Assembly (NCBI RefSeq): GCF_020166345.1 | Contig: NZ_JAIUJS010000002.1 | Coordinates: 1-64,000 of the forward strand | DNA length: 64,000 nt | Reading direction: 5' to 3' | DNA from: Winogradskyella vincentii | GTDB taxonomy: Bacteria > Bacteroidota > Bacteroidia > Flavobacteriales > Flavobacteriaceae | Shown: positions 16,604-27,761 of the stretch, piece after piece | How positions within the stretch are numbered: position 1 is the stretch's first letter | Layout: each line of letters starts with the position of its first letter | Translations under genes and position numbers: made by a program | The notes under the pieces: generated by a model | What the model saw: the letters and a program-made list of their open reading frames with translations, nothing else | Told to the model about the DNA's origin: nothing | Databases searched by the model: none

Positions 16604-19423
16604 ATGAAGACAACTTTAAAGCTTTTAGCAATGCTTTTTTGTGTGGTTTCCTTTGCGCAGACCACAGTAAAAGGTAAAATTACAGACAATTCCGGCTTAC
16701 CCTTACCCGGAGCGAATGTCGTAGTAGTAGGTACATCATCAGGTACGTCATCAGATTTTGATGGTAATTATACACTGACGGTTGACCAAGAACCTCCATT
16801 TTCAATCCGTGTAACATACACTGGATTTAAGGAACAAATTATCGAAGTAACATCAAACAACCAAACAATTGATGTTTCATTAGTAGAAGGTAACGAATTA
16901 GATGAAGTTGTAATTTCAGCATCTCGTACACCTGAACGTATTTTTGAATCACCCGTTACAGTAGAAAGATTTGGTCTAAAAGAAATTAAGAATACTGCTT
17001 CGGTAGATTTCTATGATGGTTTAGAAAACTTAAAAGGTGTTGATATTAACACTAACAGTTTAACGTTTAAATCTATTAACACTAGAGGTTTTGCAACATT
17101 TGCAAATACACGTTTTATGCAATTAGTAGATGGAATGGATAATTCTGCTCCTGCACTAAACTTCCCATTAGGAAACTTACTTGGTATGACTGAAACTGAC
17201 ATTCTAAGCGTAGAACTATTACCAGGTGCTGCATCTGCACTTTATGGAGCAAATGCATTTAATGGTATTCTTTTTATGCGCAGTAAAAATCCATTTGATT
17301 TCCAAGGTATAAGTGGTTATGTTAAAAAAGGTATCACTTCTCAAGAAGCTGCCGGCGATAATGAATATACCGATTTAGGTATAAGAATGGCCTATAAGTT
17401 CAGTGAAAAATTTGCAGCCAAAGTGAACTTTGGATACTTAAAAGGTACGGACTGGGCCGCAACCAGCGAGGAAGATAAGCTTAACCGCGGCCTTACTAGA
17501 GCAGATATTGATTATGATGGTATTAATGTCTATGGTGATGAAGTGAGCACAGATATAAACGGTGTCGCACAGACACTTGAGAGCTTAGGCTTAGCACCTG
17601 CAGGAATTTCAGGTTTAGTGCCTTCGGTAGATGTAAGTAGAACCGGTTATAACGAAAGAGAGCTTACCAACTATAATGCTGAAAGTATTAAGGCAGATTG
17701 GGGATTATACTACCGTCCTTGGGAAAATGATTTTGAAATTCAGTATGTGGGTAAAATTGGATCTGGTAATACTATTTATCAAGGTGCTAACCGTTACAAC
17801 ATTAAAAATTTCTTCTTACAACAGCATAAATTAGAAATAAGAAACGACAACTTCTTTGTTAGAGGATATATCACTGAGGATAAGGCAGGTGACTCATACG
17901 ATATGGTGTTTACTGGTATTAATATTAATAACGCATGGAAAGATAATAACACATGGTTTGGAGAATATGTAGCTGCTTATGCAGGTGCTACCTTAGGTGG
18001 CGCAACAGACGAAGCAGCACATATTGCTGCGAGACAAGCCGCAGACACGGGACGTTTTCTACCTGGAACACCAGAGTTTCAACGTGCGTTTGATAGAGTA
18101 ACAAACGACCCAGATTTAACATCAGGTTCTAAATTCCAAGATAATTCTAAAATCTATCACGGAGATTGGAATTACAATTTTGGTGATCTTGTTGATTTCG
18201 CTGAAATCCAAGTTGGCGGATCGGTTAGAAGATATAGCCTAAACTCTTTTGGAACAATTTATACTGATGTTGATGGTCCAATTAATTACGATGAATTTGG
18301 TTTATACACACAATTACAAAAATCATTAGAGCTCTCAGAAAGTGTAGAGCTTAAATTAACAGGGTCTTTACGTTATGATAAAAACGAACTTTTTGATGGC
18401 TTCTTCTCACCAAGATTGTCGGCAGGTTTCACAATAAATGAAGATCATAATATTAGAGCTTCTTTCCAAACCGGTTTTAGAAATCCAACAACACAAGATT
18501 TATACATAGGTCTTAATGTAGGTAGAGCCATACTGGTTGGAGGTGCTGAGGACAATCCAGAAAGAGATGTAAGAAACTACAGTGTAAACGCTGGAACATT
18601 AAGCCCGGTAGGAGCTACTATTTTAGGACAACAGTCTGTAGATATTAATGCATCTGGTGCCTATAACAATTCGTTTTTTGCGAACTCTGTATTAAATGAT
18701 TTTGCTAATTCTGGTAATCCTGCAGATTTAGAGATTGCAAATTCAAATCTAGCTAAACCTGAGCAAGTGACTTCATTTGAATTAGGATATCGAGGTAAAT
18801 TAGATGGTGTGATTATTGATGCTTCGGCTTATTATAATCAATACCAAGATTTCTTAGCTAACGAAACAGTAGTTTCTCCTTTTTATGGTGATGTGCAGTT
18901 AACTCAGACACTACCTAACGGAGTACCATTAGCTGTGGCAGCAATTGCAAATGGTGATGCCGAAGCATATCAGACCTATACTAATGCTGACGAAAATGTA
19001 AACTCTTACGGTGCTGCTATACAAGTATCTACTAAAGTTCTTGATGGTTTTGATTTAAGTGCAAACTATACATATGCTAAGTTAGACTTTGACACAGAAG
19101 CTAATCCGGATTTTAGAACAAATTTCAACACGCCAGAGCATAAAGTAAAAGTGTCATTTGGTAAAACTGAGTTATTTAAAAACTTTGGTTTTAATACTTC
19201 TTGGAGATGGAGTGATAATTTCTTTTGGGAAGCCTCTTTTGGTGACGGAGAAGTGCCTGCATATAGTGTTTTAGATGCACAAATCAATTACAGAATACCA
19301 AGCTTAAAAACTACATTAAAACTTGGTGCTACTAACCTATTGCAAGATGAGTACTTTACCGCCTTTGGAACTGGTTTCATTGGGTCAATGTATTACGCAT
19401 CTATAACTATCAATAACCTATAA
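16604..19423 (+). CDS. TonB-dependent receptor with N-terminal carboxypeptidase-regulatory-like domain
   Basis: The 939-residue outer-membrane receptor has a signal peptide (1-19, ending SFAQ), a carboxypeptidase D regulatory-like domain (TTVKGKITDNSGLPLPGANV at 20-39), a plug domain (VVISASRTPERIFESPVTVE, FMQLVDGMDNSAP, ELLPGAASALYGANAFNGIL) and a 22-strand-type barrel ending in an aromatic-rich strand. The plug-barrel arrangement resembles SusC-like receptors more than siderophore receptors, but no SusD lies next to it. An SGNH-hydrolase lipoprotein begins 5 bp downstream, which suggests the pair imports an ester-containing or acylated ligand. The imported substrate is unknown. Confidence 0.93.
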   Translation: MKTTLKLLAMLFCVVSFAQTTVKGKITDNSGLPLPGANVVVVGTSSGTSSDFDGNYTLTVDQEPPFSIRVTYTGFKEQIIEVTSNNQTIDVSLVEGNELDEVVISASRTPERIFESPVTVERFGLKEIKNTASVDFYDGLENLKGVDINTNSLTFKSINTRGFATFANTRFMQLVDGMDNSAPALNFPLGNLLGMTETDILSVELLPGAASALYGANAFNGILFMRSKNPFDFQGISGYVKKGITSQEAAGDNEYTDLGIRMAYKFSEKFAAKVNFGYLKGTDWAATSEEDKLNRGLTRADIDYDGINVYGDEVSTDINGVAQTLESLGLAPAGISGLVPSVDVSRTGYNERELTNYNAESIKADWGLYYRPWENDFEIQYVGKIGSGNTIYQGANRYNIKNFFLQQHKLEIRNDNFFVRGYITEDKAGDSYDMVFTGININNAWKDNNTWFGEYVAAYAGATLGGATDEAAHIAARQAADTGRFLPGTPEFQRAFDRVTNDPDLTSGSKFQDNSKIYHGDWNYNFGDLVDFAEIQVGGSVRRYSLNSFGTIYTDVDGPINYDEFGLYTQLQKSLELSESVELKLTGSLRYDKNELFDGFFSPRLSAGFTINEDHNIRASFQTGFRNPTTQDLYIGLNVGRAILVGGAEDNPERDVRNYSVNAGTLSPVGATILGQQSVDINASGAYNNSFFANSVLNDFANSGNPADLEIANSNLAKPEQVTSFELGYRGKLDGVIIDASAYYNQYQDFLANETVVSPFYGDVQLTQTLPNGVPLAVAAIANGDAEAYQTYTNADENVNSYGAAIQVSTKVLDGFDLSANYTYAKLDFDTEANPDFRTNFNTPEHKVKVSFGKTELFKNFGFNTSWRWSDNFFWEASFGDGEVPAYSVLDAQINYRIPSLKTTLKLGATNLLQDEYFTAFGTGFIGSMYYASITINNL

Positions 19424-19428
19424 TAAAA

Positions 19429-21081
19429 TTGACAATGAAAAATTTAAAATATATAATACTATCATTTCTGGCTATTGGATTTTTGGCTTGTGAAAATGAT
19501 ACATTAGATGATCTTAGAAATAGAGGCAATACCGATGCCGAACCTTTACCAGAACTTACAGCTGGCACTGCTGATTTTTCAAATTATGTAGCACTTGGTG
19601 CTTCATTTACTGCAGGATTCAGTGATGGAACTGTATTCCTTACAGCACAAGAAAATTCATTCCCGAATATTATGGCAAATAAATTTGGAATTGCCGGTGG
19701 AGGAGCTTTTACACAACCACTTGTTAGTGATAATTTTGGTGGTTTAGCTGCAGGTGGTACAAGAATTTCTGATCCAAGACTGGTTTTTGGTGGTGCTGGG
19801 CCAGTTGGTCTTGAATCAGTGATCGGACCGGTAACTGTTGGAACAGATATTGTTTTAAACAATCCGGTTGGGCCTTTTAATAATCTAGGAATTCCTGGTG
19901 CTAAAAGTTTCCATTTACTAGCACCTGGATATGGAAATATTTCTAATTTCCCTTCGGCCGCAAATCCTTATGCCGTAAGAGTAACAGGTAATGCTCCTAA
20001 TGCAACTATTTTAGAACTTGCATTGGCGCAAAATCCTTCATTCTTTTCAATTTCTGAAATTGGAGGTAACGATGTATTAGGATATGCTACTACTGGTGGT
20101 GACGGTACAAACCCAATAACAGATTCTGCAACCTTTGATGCATCGCTAAATGCAATCGTTGGTGGTATGACTGCTAATGGTGCTAAAGGAGTAATTGGAA
20201 ATCTTCCAGACATTACAAGTTTATCACACTTTACAACAGTAACTCATAATCCATTAGAGCCATCTAACCCTGCATTCGGACCATTAATCCCAACATTAAA
20301 TACCTTATTTGGTGCATTAAATGATGTATATGCATTTTTACAATTCCAAGGAGCAATTGATGATGCTGCCACTCGTACTGTAGTGTTTTCAGATTCTGAA
20401 GCAAGTGCAATGGTCATAGTAGATGAAAATCTTGATAACATATCAACTTTAATTACTCAAACTTTATTAGGAAATCCTGCATTCCCAGCTTTTATAGCAC
20501 AGTTTGGTCTTCCTGCTGAAGCAGCACCACAGGTTGCTGGATTATTAGGATTGGTTTATGGTCAAGCAAGACAAGCAACTGCTGATGATTTATTTGTACT
20601 ACCTAGTGCATCTGTAATTGGAACAGTTAATTCTAACTTTTCATTATTCTTACAATCACAAGGTTTACCTGCAGCTACTGCAAATCAATTTGCGGTAGAA
20701 GGTGTAACTTTACCTTTAGAAGATAAGTGGTCATTATTACCAGAAGAACAAGCTGAGATAGCTGAAGCTACCGACGCATATAATGCTACAATTTCTTCTG
20801 TAGCAAGTTCAAATGGATTGGCTTTAGTAGATTTAAATTTAATATTAGAAGAAGCAGCTACAACTGGTGTAGAATTTGATGATTTTATTCATAATACAGA
20901 TTTAGTATTTGGTGGATTGGTTAGTTTAGATGGTATTCACCTTACTTCAAGAGGATATGCTTTAATGGCAAATGCATTCTTACAAGCTATTGATACAACA
21001 TATGGATCGAATTTTGAAGCTTCAGGTAATCTTGCGAAAGCAGATGACTATGTAACCAATTATTCGCCTTTATTGCAATAA
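19429..21081 (+). CDS. SGNH/GDSL-family hydrolase lipoprotein
   Basis: The 550-residue lipoprotein (lipobox FLAC, Cys21) contains SGNH hydrolase blocks: block I YVALGASFTAGF with nucleophile Ser59, block III SEIGGNDVLGY with the Asn, and block V SLDGIHLTSRGYALMANAF with the Asp-His pair. This is a predicted esterase or lipase displayed on the outer membrane. The N-terminal TMKN gives two possible Met starts two codons apart; the second is equally good. It follows the TonB receptor by 5 bp and is followed by a strong terminator. The two genes probably act together: the lipoprotein cleaves or captures the ligand that the receptor imports. The length is greater than for simple GDSL enzymes because of inserted loops. 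Confidence 0.9.
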   Translation: MTMKNLKYIILSFLAIGFLACENDTLDDLRNRGNTDAEPLPELTAGTADFSNYVALGASFTAGFSDGTVFLTAQENSFPNIMANKFGIAGGGAFTQPLVSDNFGGLAAGGTRISDPRLVFGGAGPVGLESVIGPVTVGTDIVLNNPVGPFNNLGIPGAKSFHLLAPGYGNISNFPSAANPYAVRVTGNAPNATILELALAQNPSFFSISEIGGNDVLGYATTGGDGTNPITDSATFDASLNAIVGGMTANGAKGVIGNLPDITSLSHFTTVTHNPLEPSNPAFGPLIPTLNTLFGALNDVYAFLQFQGAIDDAATRTVVFSDSEASAMVIVDENLDNISTLITQTLLGNPAFPAFIAQFGLPAEAAPQVAGLLGLVYGQARQATADDLFVLPSASVIGTVNSNFSLFLQSQGLPAATANQFAVEGVTLPLEDKWSLLPEEQAEIAEATDAYNATISSVASSNGLALVDLNLILEEAATTGVEFDDFIHNTDLVFGGLVSLDGIHLTSRGYALMANAFLQAIDTTYGSNFEASGNLAKADDYVTNYSPLLQ

Positions 21082-21101
21082 ATTCTTATAAATAATTAAA
21101 T

Positions 21102-21134
21102 AAAAAACACGCTTCTATAAAGCGTGTTTTTTTT
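21102..21134 (+). terminator. Intrinsic terminator after the receptor/SGNH pair
   Basis: A stem of AAAAAACACGCTT with AAGCGTGTTTTTT around a short CTATA loop, followed by a T run. It lies about 20 bases after the lipoprotein stop. Confidence 0.9.
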
Positions 21135-21168
21135 ATCTAAAAATCAACTGTTTTTTTAAATAAAACTA

Positions 21169-21176
21169 TATCTTTG
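21169..21176 (+). promoter_or_regulatory. Probable -10 box (TATCTTTG) of atpDC
   Basis: TATCTTTG matches TAnnTTTG and lies 61 bases before the atpD ATG, just after the preceding terminator. The -33 region (around 21146-21150, AACTG) is only a weak match to TTTG. Confidence 0.6.
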
Positions 21177-21234
21177 CAGCGCGAAAAACACAATGTTTTT
21201 CAGAATTAAATTAAAGCAAAACAAAAACAGTTAA

Positions 21235-22746
<1,512 letters not shown>

Positions 22747-22763
22747 TTTAAAATTTCAGAATT

Positions 22764-23042
22764 ATGTATTTAGAAATTGTATCGCCTGAAGCAACCTTAT
22801 TTAGTGGAGAAGTAGATTCTGTCGCTGTTCCAGGCGTTAATGGTGAGTTTGAAATGTTAAAAGATCACGCACCTATTGTATCTATTCTTAAAGAGGGCCA
22901 TGTAAAAGTAGCTGGTAGTAACATTCAGTTAGAAGAGGAAGTAGAAGATAAATTTACTAAGTCTGATAGAGGTGTTTGGCTAGCCATCAATTCTGGAACA
23001 ATAGAAATGAAAGATAATAAGCTAATTGTATTAGCTGATTAA
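22764..23042 (+). CDS. atpC: F0F1 ATP synthase subunit epsilon (short form)
   Basis: The 92 residues make only the N-terminal beta-sandwich of epsilon (MYLEIVSPEATLFSGEVDSV, GEFEMLKDHAPIVSIL). The C-terminal two-helix domain that inhibits ATP hydrolysis in E. coli (139 residues) is missing. Short epsilon is common in Bacteroidota, so this is not a truncation unique to the strain. It lies 17 bp after atpD and before a terminator. Confidence 0.96.
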   Translation: MYLEIVSPEATLFSGEVDSVAVPGVNGEFEMLKDHAPIVSILKEGHVKVAGSNIQLEEEVEDKFTKSDRGVWLAINSGTIEMKDNKLIVLAD

Positions 23043-23069
23043 ATATATTTATTTTCTAAAATTTATATA

Positions 23070-23103
23070 AAAAAATGCGAAGTATCTTACTTCGCATTTT
23101 TTA
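23070..23103 (+). terminator. Intrinsic terminator after atpC
   Basis: A stem AAAAAATGCGAAGTA / TACTTCGCATTTTTT with a three-base loop and T run, 28 bases after the atpC stop. It could act on both strands and may also close the small minus-strand gene at 23122. Confidence 0.92.
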
Positions 23104-23121
23104 TTCAAGAACCGTAATTCT

Positions 23122-23298
23122 TTAATAATTACCTTCAGGACTAATACCTGCTACAGCAGGAGAATAGAGCTCAATGTCAAAAACACCTATTACCAGTGAA
23201 ATGGTATAGACAAACATAATTAAGAACAAAATAAATACTAGTCCTACAAATAACTGAAATGATTTAGGGTACTTAAAATCTTGATTTAATGTTCCCAT
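23122..23298 (-). CDS. Small single-span membrane protein of unknown function
   Basis: The ATG at 23298 gives 58 residues: a hydrophilic start (MGTLNQDFKYPKSFQLF), one long hydrophobic helix (VGLVFILFLIMFVYTISLVIGVF) and a short tail. A TTG ten codons upstream is an alternative start. It sits alone between the atpC terminator and the FG-GAP lipoprotein, with that gene on the same strand upstream. No family is recognised; being real rests on the coherent membrane-protein composition. Confidence 0.5.
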   Translation of the reverse strand: MGTLNQDFKYPKSFQLFVGLVFILFLIMFVYTISLVIGVFDIELYSPAVAGISPEGNY

Positions 23299-23463
23299 AA
23301 AAATTGATGGTTGGTTAGTTGTCCTCAATTTAAGTATTTTTTCTTAACTTTTCATTAACATATGTAAATTAATTAATTGATTTTCAATTTGTTACATTTT
23401 CTTACTATCATTATCACTTTCTTCGTTCTAAAATAGCATGCACAATTTTTTGACTTTTAGTTC

Positions 23464-26400
23464 CTAATTAAGCTTAATTATCTTCAGTTCACTATTCACA
23501 ATTTTTATAATTAAATATTCACTGCCATTAATAGTAATACATTCTAAATTTTTTGCTTCTTCTTCAGAAACATTAATTAAAATTGCATTATTAAATTGCT
23601 CTTCTTTTCCCTTTTTGATTAGATAACCATTAGAAGCATCATAACGTATAGTTTCAACTTCTGCATCATAAATACCTCCAATCCCAATAACTTCTAGTGT
23701 GTTATCCCTATTCAAATATTCAAAATCTAATGTAGGGCCAAATTGTGTTTCATTAGGTAATGCTAAAAATTGAAAGTTACCATTACCTTTGTTTTCAATG
23801 TAATAGGATCTAAAAGTAGTTGCTTTCAAATGAAGAGCAGTTTCTATATTATCCTTACCATATACATCAATAATAGTTGAGCTTGAAAATTCACTATAAG
23901 TTCCAATTTTATCATTTAGAAATGGTGTTTGTTGCGATGAACATTCCTTACCTCTTACCGGAAATAATTCTCCTTTTTCTTCCTTACTCAATGCAATATC
24001 ATAGCTTTCATTATCGTCAAAATAATTAGCATATATGTGTAATGGTTTGTCCTGAGTTGGATGGAATTTATTATTCTCACCGTAGTTCCCTACAAAATAA
24101 TCTTCATCACCATCCTTATCATAATCTACAGCACTTATAGTTTGATACCACCCTGTTTTAGTATCTGATTCCTGATTGACCTTAGTAAAAATGCCTTCGT
24201 TATTGTTAAAAAAACTAACTGGCATCCATTCTCCAACTACAATTAAATCTTTATCACCATCATTATCGTAATCCGAAAAAACAGCATCATTTACCAAACC
24301 AAGATTTTTCAACTCATCTCCATTGTTGGATGTTACATTAATAAAATTGCCATTTATATTTTCTAATAAATAGGATTCTGGTGCTTCTGGGTATTTTCCA
24401 GGAACCACACGTCCACCAACAAATAAATCTAAATCACCATCATTATCAAAATCACCCGATGCAATAGCCTTGGTAACCGTAAGCATTATAGGTAGTTTTC
24501 CTTTTGAAAAATTTCCTTTACCGTCGTTTATATACAATCTATCCTGAAGTAAAAGACTATCTTCATCTTCACTATAATTACCTGAAACCACATATAAATC
24601 TAAGTCATTGTCATTATCAGCATCGAAGAATAATGCATTATTATCATTATAATTTTTATCCTTTTCAAACAAAGATTGATTGCTTTTATAAAACTTTCCC
24701 GAACTAGTTTGAACATACATTTCAGCTGAATAGCCCTTTGTATTTCCCACAAAAAAATCATCCAATCCATCATTATTAACATCTGCAACTACAAGTGCAT
24801 TATCTATTGTAGATTGCTTTTGCGGTAATAATAATTGCAGGTCATAATCGTTAAAATCAACTGACTTGTGTTTATAATCAATCCCTAATTCATCAGCTGA
24901 AACAGACTCAAACAATTTGACACTCTCCTTCTTTAAGTTGATGTTCTCCTCAGCATCAGAGTAATCAATAGTCAACTTTTGGTTAGCATCAATATTGGTT
25001 AGAGTTTGGGATTTGTTTTCTGACCAAGTGACTTTAATACTATCAATCTTTTGAAATGAACCTAGTCCGAAATTAACTTGATTGCTCACCGATGATTGAT
25101 AACCTCTACTTGTATATACCTCTTTAAGCTGATTATTGTCTTTTGTGAAAACTTCAATTCTAGCACCAATACCATTGATATTATGCTCTGGTCCTTTTAA
25201 GTCAATGTTTAGATAATTAGATTCAGAATTATTGCGGTAAATTGAGGCTTTATCAGATTGATTATTCAATACCAAGTCTAAATCACCATCATTATCCAAG
25301 TCAGCGTAAGATGCGCCATTAGAATTCAATTTTTCACCAAAACCATATTTTGAAGATGAATCCTTGAATGTGTAATCTTGATTATTTATAAACATGAAAT
25401 TGGCCAACTTAGCCGATGGGATTAATTCCTGAGCTTCTTTAAATCTTTCTTCTTTATTAGTGCTTAAATCTTTTTTAAGCATGGTTCTTCTAAAATCTTG
25501 ATTGGCGATATCCTTTTCAATCCCATTTGTAATAAACACATCATTATAACCATCATTATCAAAATCAGCAATTAAAGGCGCCCAGCTCCAATCGGTTTTT
25601 GCAATACCTGAGAATTGACCTATTTCACTATAGGTGCCATTTCCATTATTCAATTGCAACATATTAGACATGTATTGATGGTGGTAACCTTGTTTAACCA
25701 TGCGATTAAACTTCGCAATATCCATCGATGCCATATTTTCCTTACCTCGTTTTCTGTCTGAGGCTAGCATGTCTAATACTATAAGATCAGGCCTTAAGTC
25801 ATTATTAATATCTGCAAAATCAGAGCCCATACTATTATTAGAAATATGCTTAAAAGCGTCTAGAACTGAATTTGTAAATGTCCCATCTTGGTTATTGATG
25901 TATAAAAAGTCTGGCTCAAAAAAATCGTTAGCCACATAAATATCCGGCCATGTATCATTATTAAAATCGCCAATTGATGCGCTTAAACCCCAAGCCTTGT
26001 CAAACGAAATTCCTGCTGATTTTGTCACGTCCTTAAATTTGCCGTTGTTATTTTGATATAAGCGATCTATGTCATCTTTTGTTATACTCGGTAGATCCTG
26101 AGGTTGTAGATATAAATCTTTGTTAGTATCGAGACTATGATTAACAAGATACATATCTAAATCGCCATCCTTATCATAATCTAAAAAGTAAGCTTGGGTT
26201 GAAAAGCTATAATCCTTAAGGCCATATTTTACAGCTTCCTCTTTGAAAGTGTTATCCTTTTGGTTTATGTAGAGTTTATTTTGCCTTGCCTTTCTGTTTT
26301 TGATAGAGGCTGATTTACAAACATAAATGTCTAACCAACCATCGTTATTAATGTCTATCATGGTCACACCAGTAGACCAACCTTGATCATCCATTACATC

Positions 26401-26724
26401 AGCGTCTTCAGTGATATCCTCAAAAACGAAGTTGCCTTTATTAAGGTATAATCTATTGGACTGCTGATTTGACGTGAAGTAAATATCCTCTAATCCATCA
26501 TTATTTATATCTCCAACTGCAACACCTCCTCCATTATAGATATAACTGTAATTTAAGAAATTGAAATCTACTGTTTCTTCAATACTATTTATGAAATCTA
26601 TATTGGAATGACTCGATGGGATATTTGTAAATAATGTAGTGGTTCCGTCATTATATGGCACATTATCTTTACCACAACTAAAGAATACACATAATAGTAA
26701 AATAAGAAACTTGTTGTACTTCAT
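23464..26724 (-). CDS. FG-GAP/VCBS-repeat lipoprotein with ASPIC/UnbV domain
   Basis: The 1086 residues begin with a lipoprotein signal (LLLCVFFSCGKD, lipobox Cys near 17). Many FG-GAP/VCBS-type repeats follow, carrying calcium-loop motifs such as DINNDGLEDIYF, DYDKDGDLDMYL, DFNNDTWPDIYV, DLDNDGDLDLVL and DYDNDGDKDLIVV; these build a seven-bladed beta-propeller, probably two. An ASPIC/UnbV segment lies near residues 510-600 (VNFGLGSFQKIDSIKVTW). Such proteins often accompany SusC/SusD polysaccharide loci, but none is adjacent here. The gene appears monocistronic, exported and outer-membrane bound, with a role in binding or recognition rather than an identified enzyme activity. Confidence 0.9.
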   Translation of the reverse strand: MKYNKFLILLLCVFFSCGKDNVPYNDGTTTLFTNIPSSHSNIDFINSIEETVDFNFLNYSYIYNGGGVAVGDINNDGLEDIYFTSNQQSNRLYLNKGNFVFEDITEDADVMDDQGWSTGVTMIDINNDGWLDIYVCKSASIKNRKARQNKLYINQKDNTFKEEAVKYGLKDYSFSTQAYFLDYDKDGDLDMYLVNHSLDTNKDLYLQPQDLPSITKDDIDRLYQNNNGKFKDVTKSAGISFDKAWGLSASIGDFNNDTWPDIYVANDFFEPDFLYINNQDGTFTNSVLDAFKHISNNSMGSDFADINNDLRPDLIVLDMLASDRKRGKENMASMDIAKFNRMVKQGYHHQYMSNMLQLNNGNGTYSEIGQFSGIAKTDWSWAPLIADFDNDGYNDVFITNGIEKDIANQDFRRTMLKKDLSTNKEERFKEAQELIPSAKLANFMFINNQDYTFKDSSSKYGFGEKLNSNGASYADLDNDGDLDLVLNNQSDKASIYRNNSESNYLNIDLKGPEHNINGIGARIEVFTKDNNQLKEVYTSRGYQSSVSNQVNFGLGSFQKIDSIKVTWSENKSQTLTNIDANQKLTIDYSDAEENINLKKESVKLFESVSADELGIDYKHKSVDFNDYDLQLLLPQKQSTIDNALVVADVNNDGLDDFFVGNTKGYSAEMYVQTSSGKFYKSNQSLFEKDKNYNDNNALFFDADNDNDLDLYVVSGNYSEDEDSLLLQDRLYINDGKGNFSKGKLPIMLTVTKAIASGDFDNDGDLDLFVGGRVVPGKYPEAPESYLLENINGNFINVTSNNGDELKNLGLVNDAVFSDYDNDGDKDLIVVGEWMPVSFFNNNEGIFTKVNQESDTKTGWYQTISAVDYDKDGDEDYFVGNYGENNKFHPTQDKPLHIYANYFDDNESYDIALSKEEKGELFPVRGKECSSQQTPFLNDKIGTYSEFSSSTIIDVYGKDNIETALHLKATTFRSYYIENKGNGNFQFLALPNETQFGPTLDFEYLNRDNTLEVIGIGGIYDAEVETIRYDASNGYLIKKGKEEQFNNAILINVSEEEAKNLECITINGSEYLIIKIVNSELKIIKLN

Positions 26725-26785
26725 TTGTAATACGTGAATTACGAAGTTAATTACTTTTTGACTAATAATTTGATGCTAACACAAT

Positions 26786-27760
26786 TCAAATTTTACCTAA
26801 GATCTTATCCATTACCCAAGCTGTATGAGTTGCAGTTTCTCCATTTGAAGGGTGTTGAAAATCTGAATTTAAATGTTTTACCATATTTTCAACATGATAC
26901 TGTTGAATATGCTTAGGATTCTCAATAACTAAATTCTCATGATGATTTTGCACAGTAATTCCTATAGGAACTTCTCCAAAAATTGAAAACGAAAGTTCGC
27001 CTTCGCTTCCAATAATTCTAACTTTGTCCTCTCTTTGATAAGTTCCAAAACTCCACATACCAGTTCCAACTACACCAGACTCATGCTCCCATGATCCTGA
27101 AATGATATCCTTTGCACTATATCGGTTCTGTTGGTTTCCTGATACACCGTTGGCACTTTTAAAATCACCAAACAAGTAAGCAAAAAGGTCTAAACCATGA
27201 CTTGCTAAATCGTCAAAATAGCCTGCTGGCGCAATTTTGACATCAGTTCGCCAATTATAGGTATCCGATTTATCCAAATCACTTGCGGTTCGACTTAAAT
27301 ACCAACTCACATGTCTAACATCTCCAATTACATGATCTTCTAAAAGGGATTTTACCTTATTAAATCGTGGTAACGACCTGCGATAATAGGCCACAAATAA
27401 TGGTAAGCTTTGTTTTTCAAAAGTATTTTGTATCTCTTGACACTCTGCATAACTGGGTGCCATAGGTTTTTCAATACAGCATATTTTGCTCGCTTCTGCT
27501 ACTTTCAATGCATAATAATGATGAGTATCTGGCGGTGTAGCAATATAAACGGCATCAACTTCGGGATCTTTAATCAATTTGTCAGCGTCATTATAATAAC
27601 GCGGTACATCATGTCGTTTTGCATAATCTTTAGCCAGTTCTAGGTTTCTTCGCATTACAGCTACCAACTCAAAACCATCAGTCATTTTGTATGCTGGTCC
27701 GCTTTTTATTTCGGTAACATCACCACAGCCAATAATTCCCCATCTTATGGTTTGCCTCAT
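26786..27760 (-). CDS. Gfo/Idh/MocA family oxidoreductase
   Basis: The 324-residue NAD(P)-dependent dehydrogenase has the N-terminal Rossmann motif WGIIGCGDVTEIKSGPA, the family signature EKPMAPSYAE near residue 97, and a C-terminal alpha/beta domain with WRTDVKIAPAGYFDDLASHGLDL, where the conserved His acts in catalysis. The substrate, probably a sugar or inositol derivative, cannot be read from sequence. The gene starts one base after the stop of the LexA-like repressor (TAGAATG junction), so it is co-transcribed with it, a surprising partner for a DNA-damage regulator. Confidence 0.93.
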   Translation of the reverse strand: MRQTIRWGIIGCGDVTEIKSGPAYKMTDGFELVAVMRRNLELAKDYAKRHDVPRYYNDADKLIKDPEVDAVYIATPPDTHHYYALKVAEASKICCIEKPMAPSYAECQEIQNTFEKQSLPLFVAYYRRSLPRFNKVKSLLEDHVIGDVRHVSWYLSRTASDLDKSDTYNWRTDVKIAPAGYFDDLASHGLDLFAYLFGDFKSANGVSGNQQNRYSAKDIISGSWEHESGVVGTGMWSFGTYQREDKVRIIGSEGELSFSIFGEVPIGITVQNHHENLVIENPKHIQQYHVENMVKHLNSDFQHPSNGETATHTAWVMDKILGKI

Positions 27761-27761
27761 T

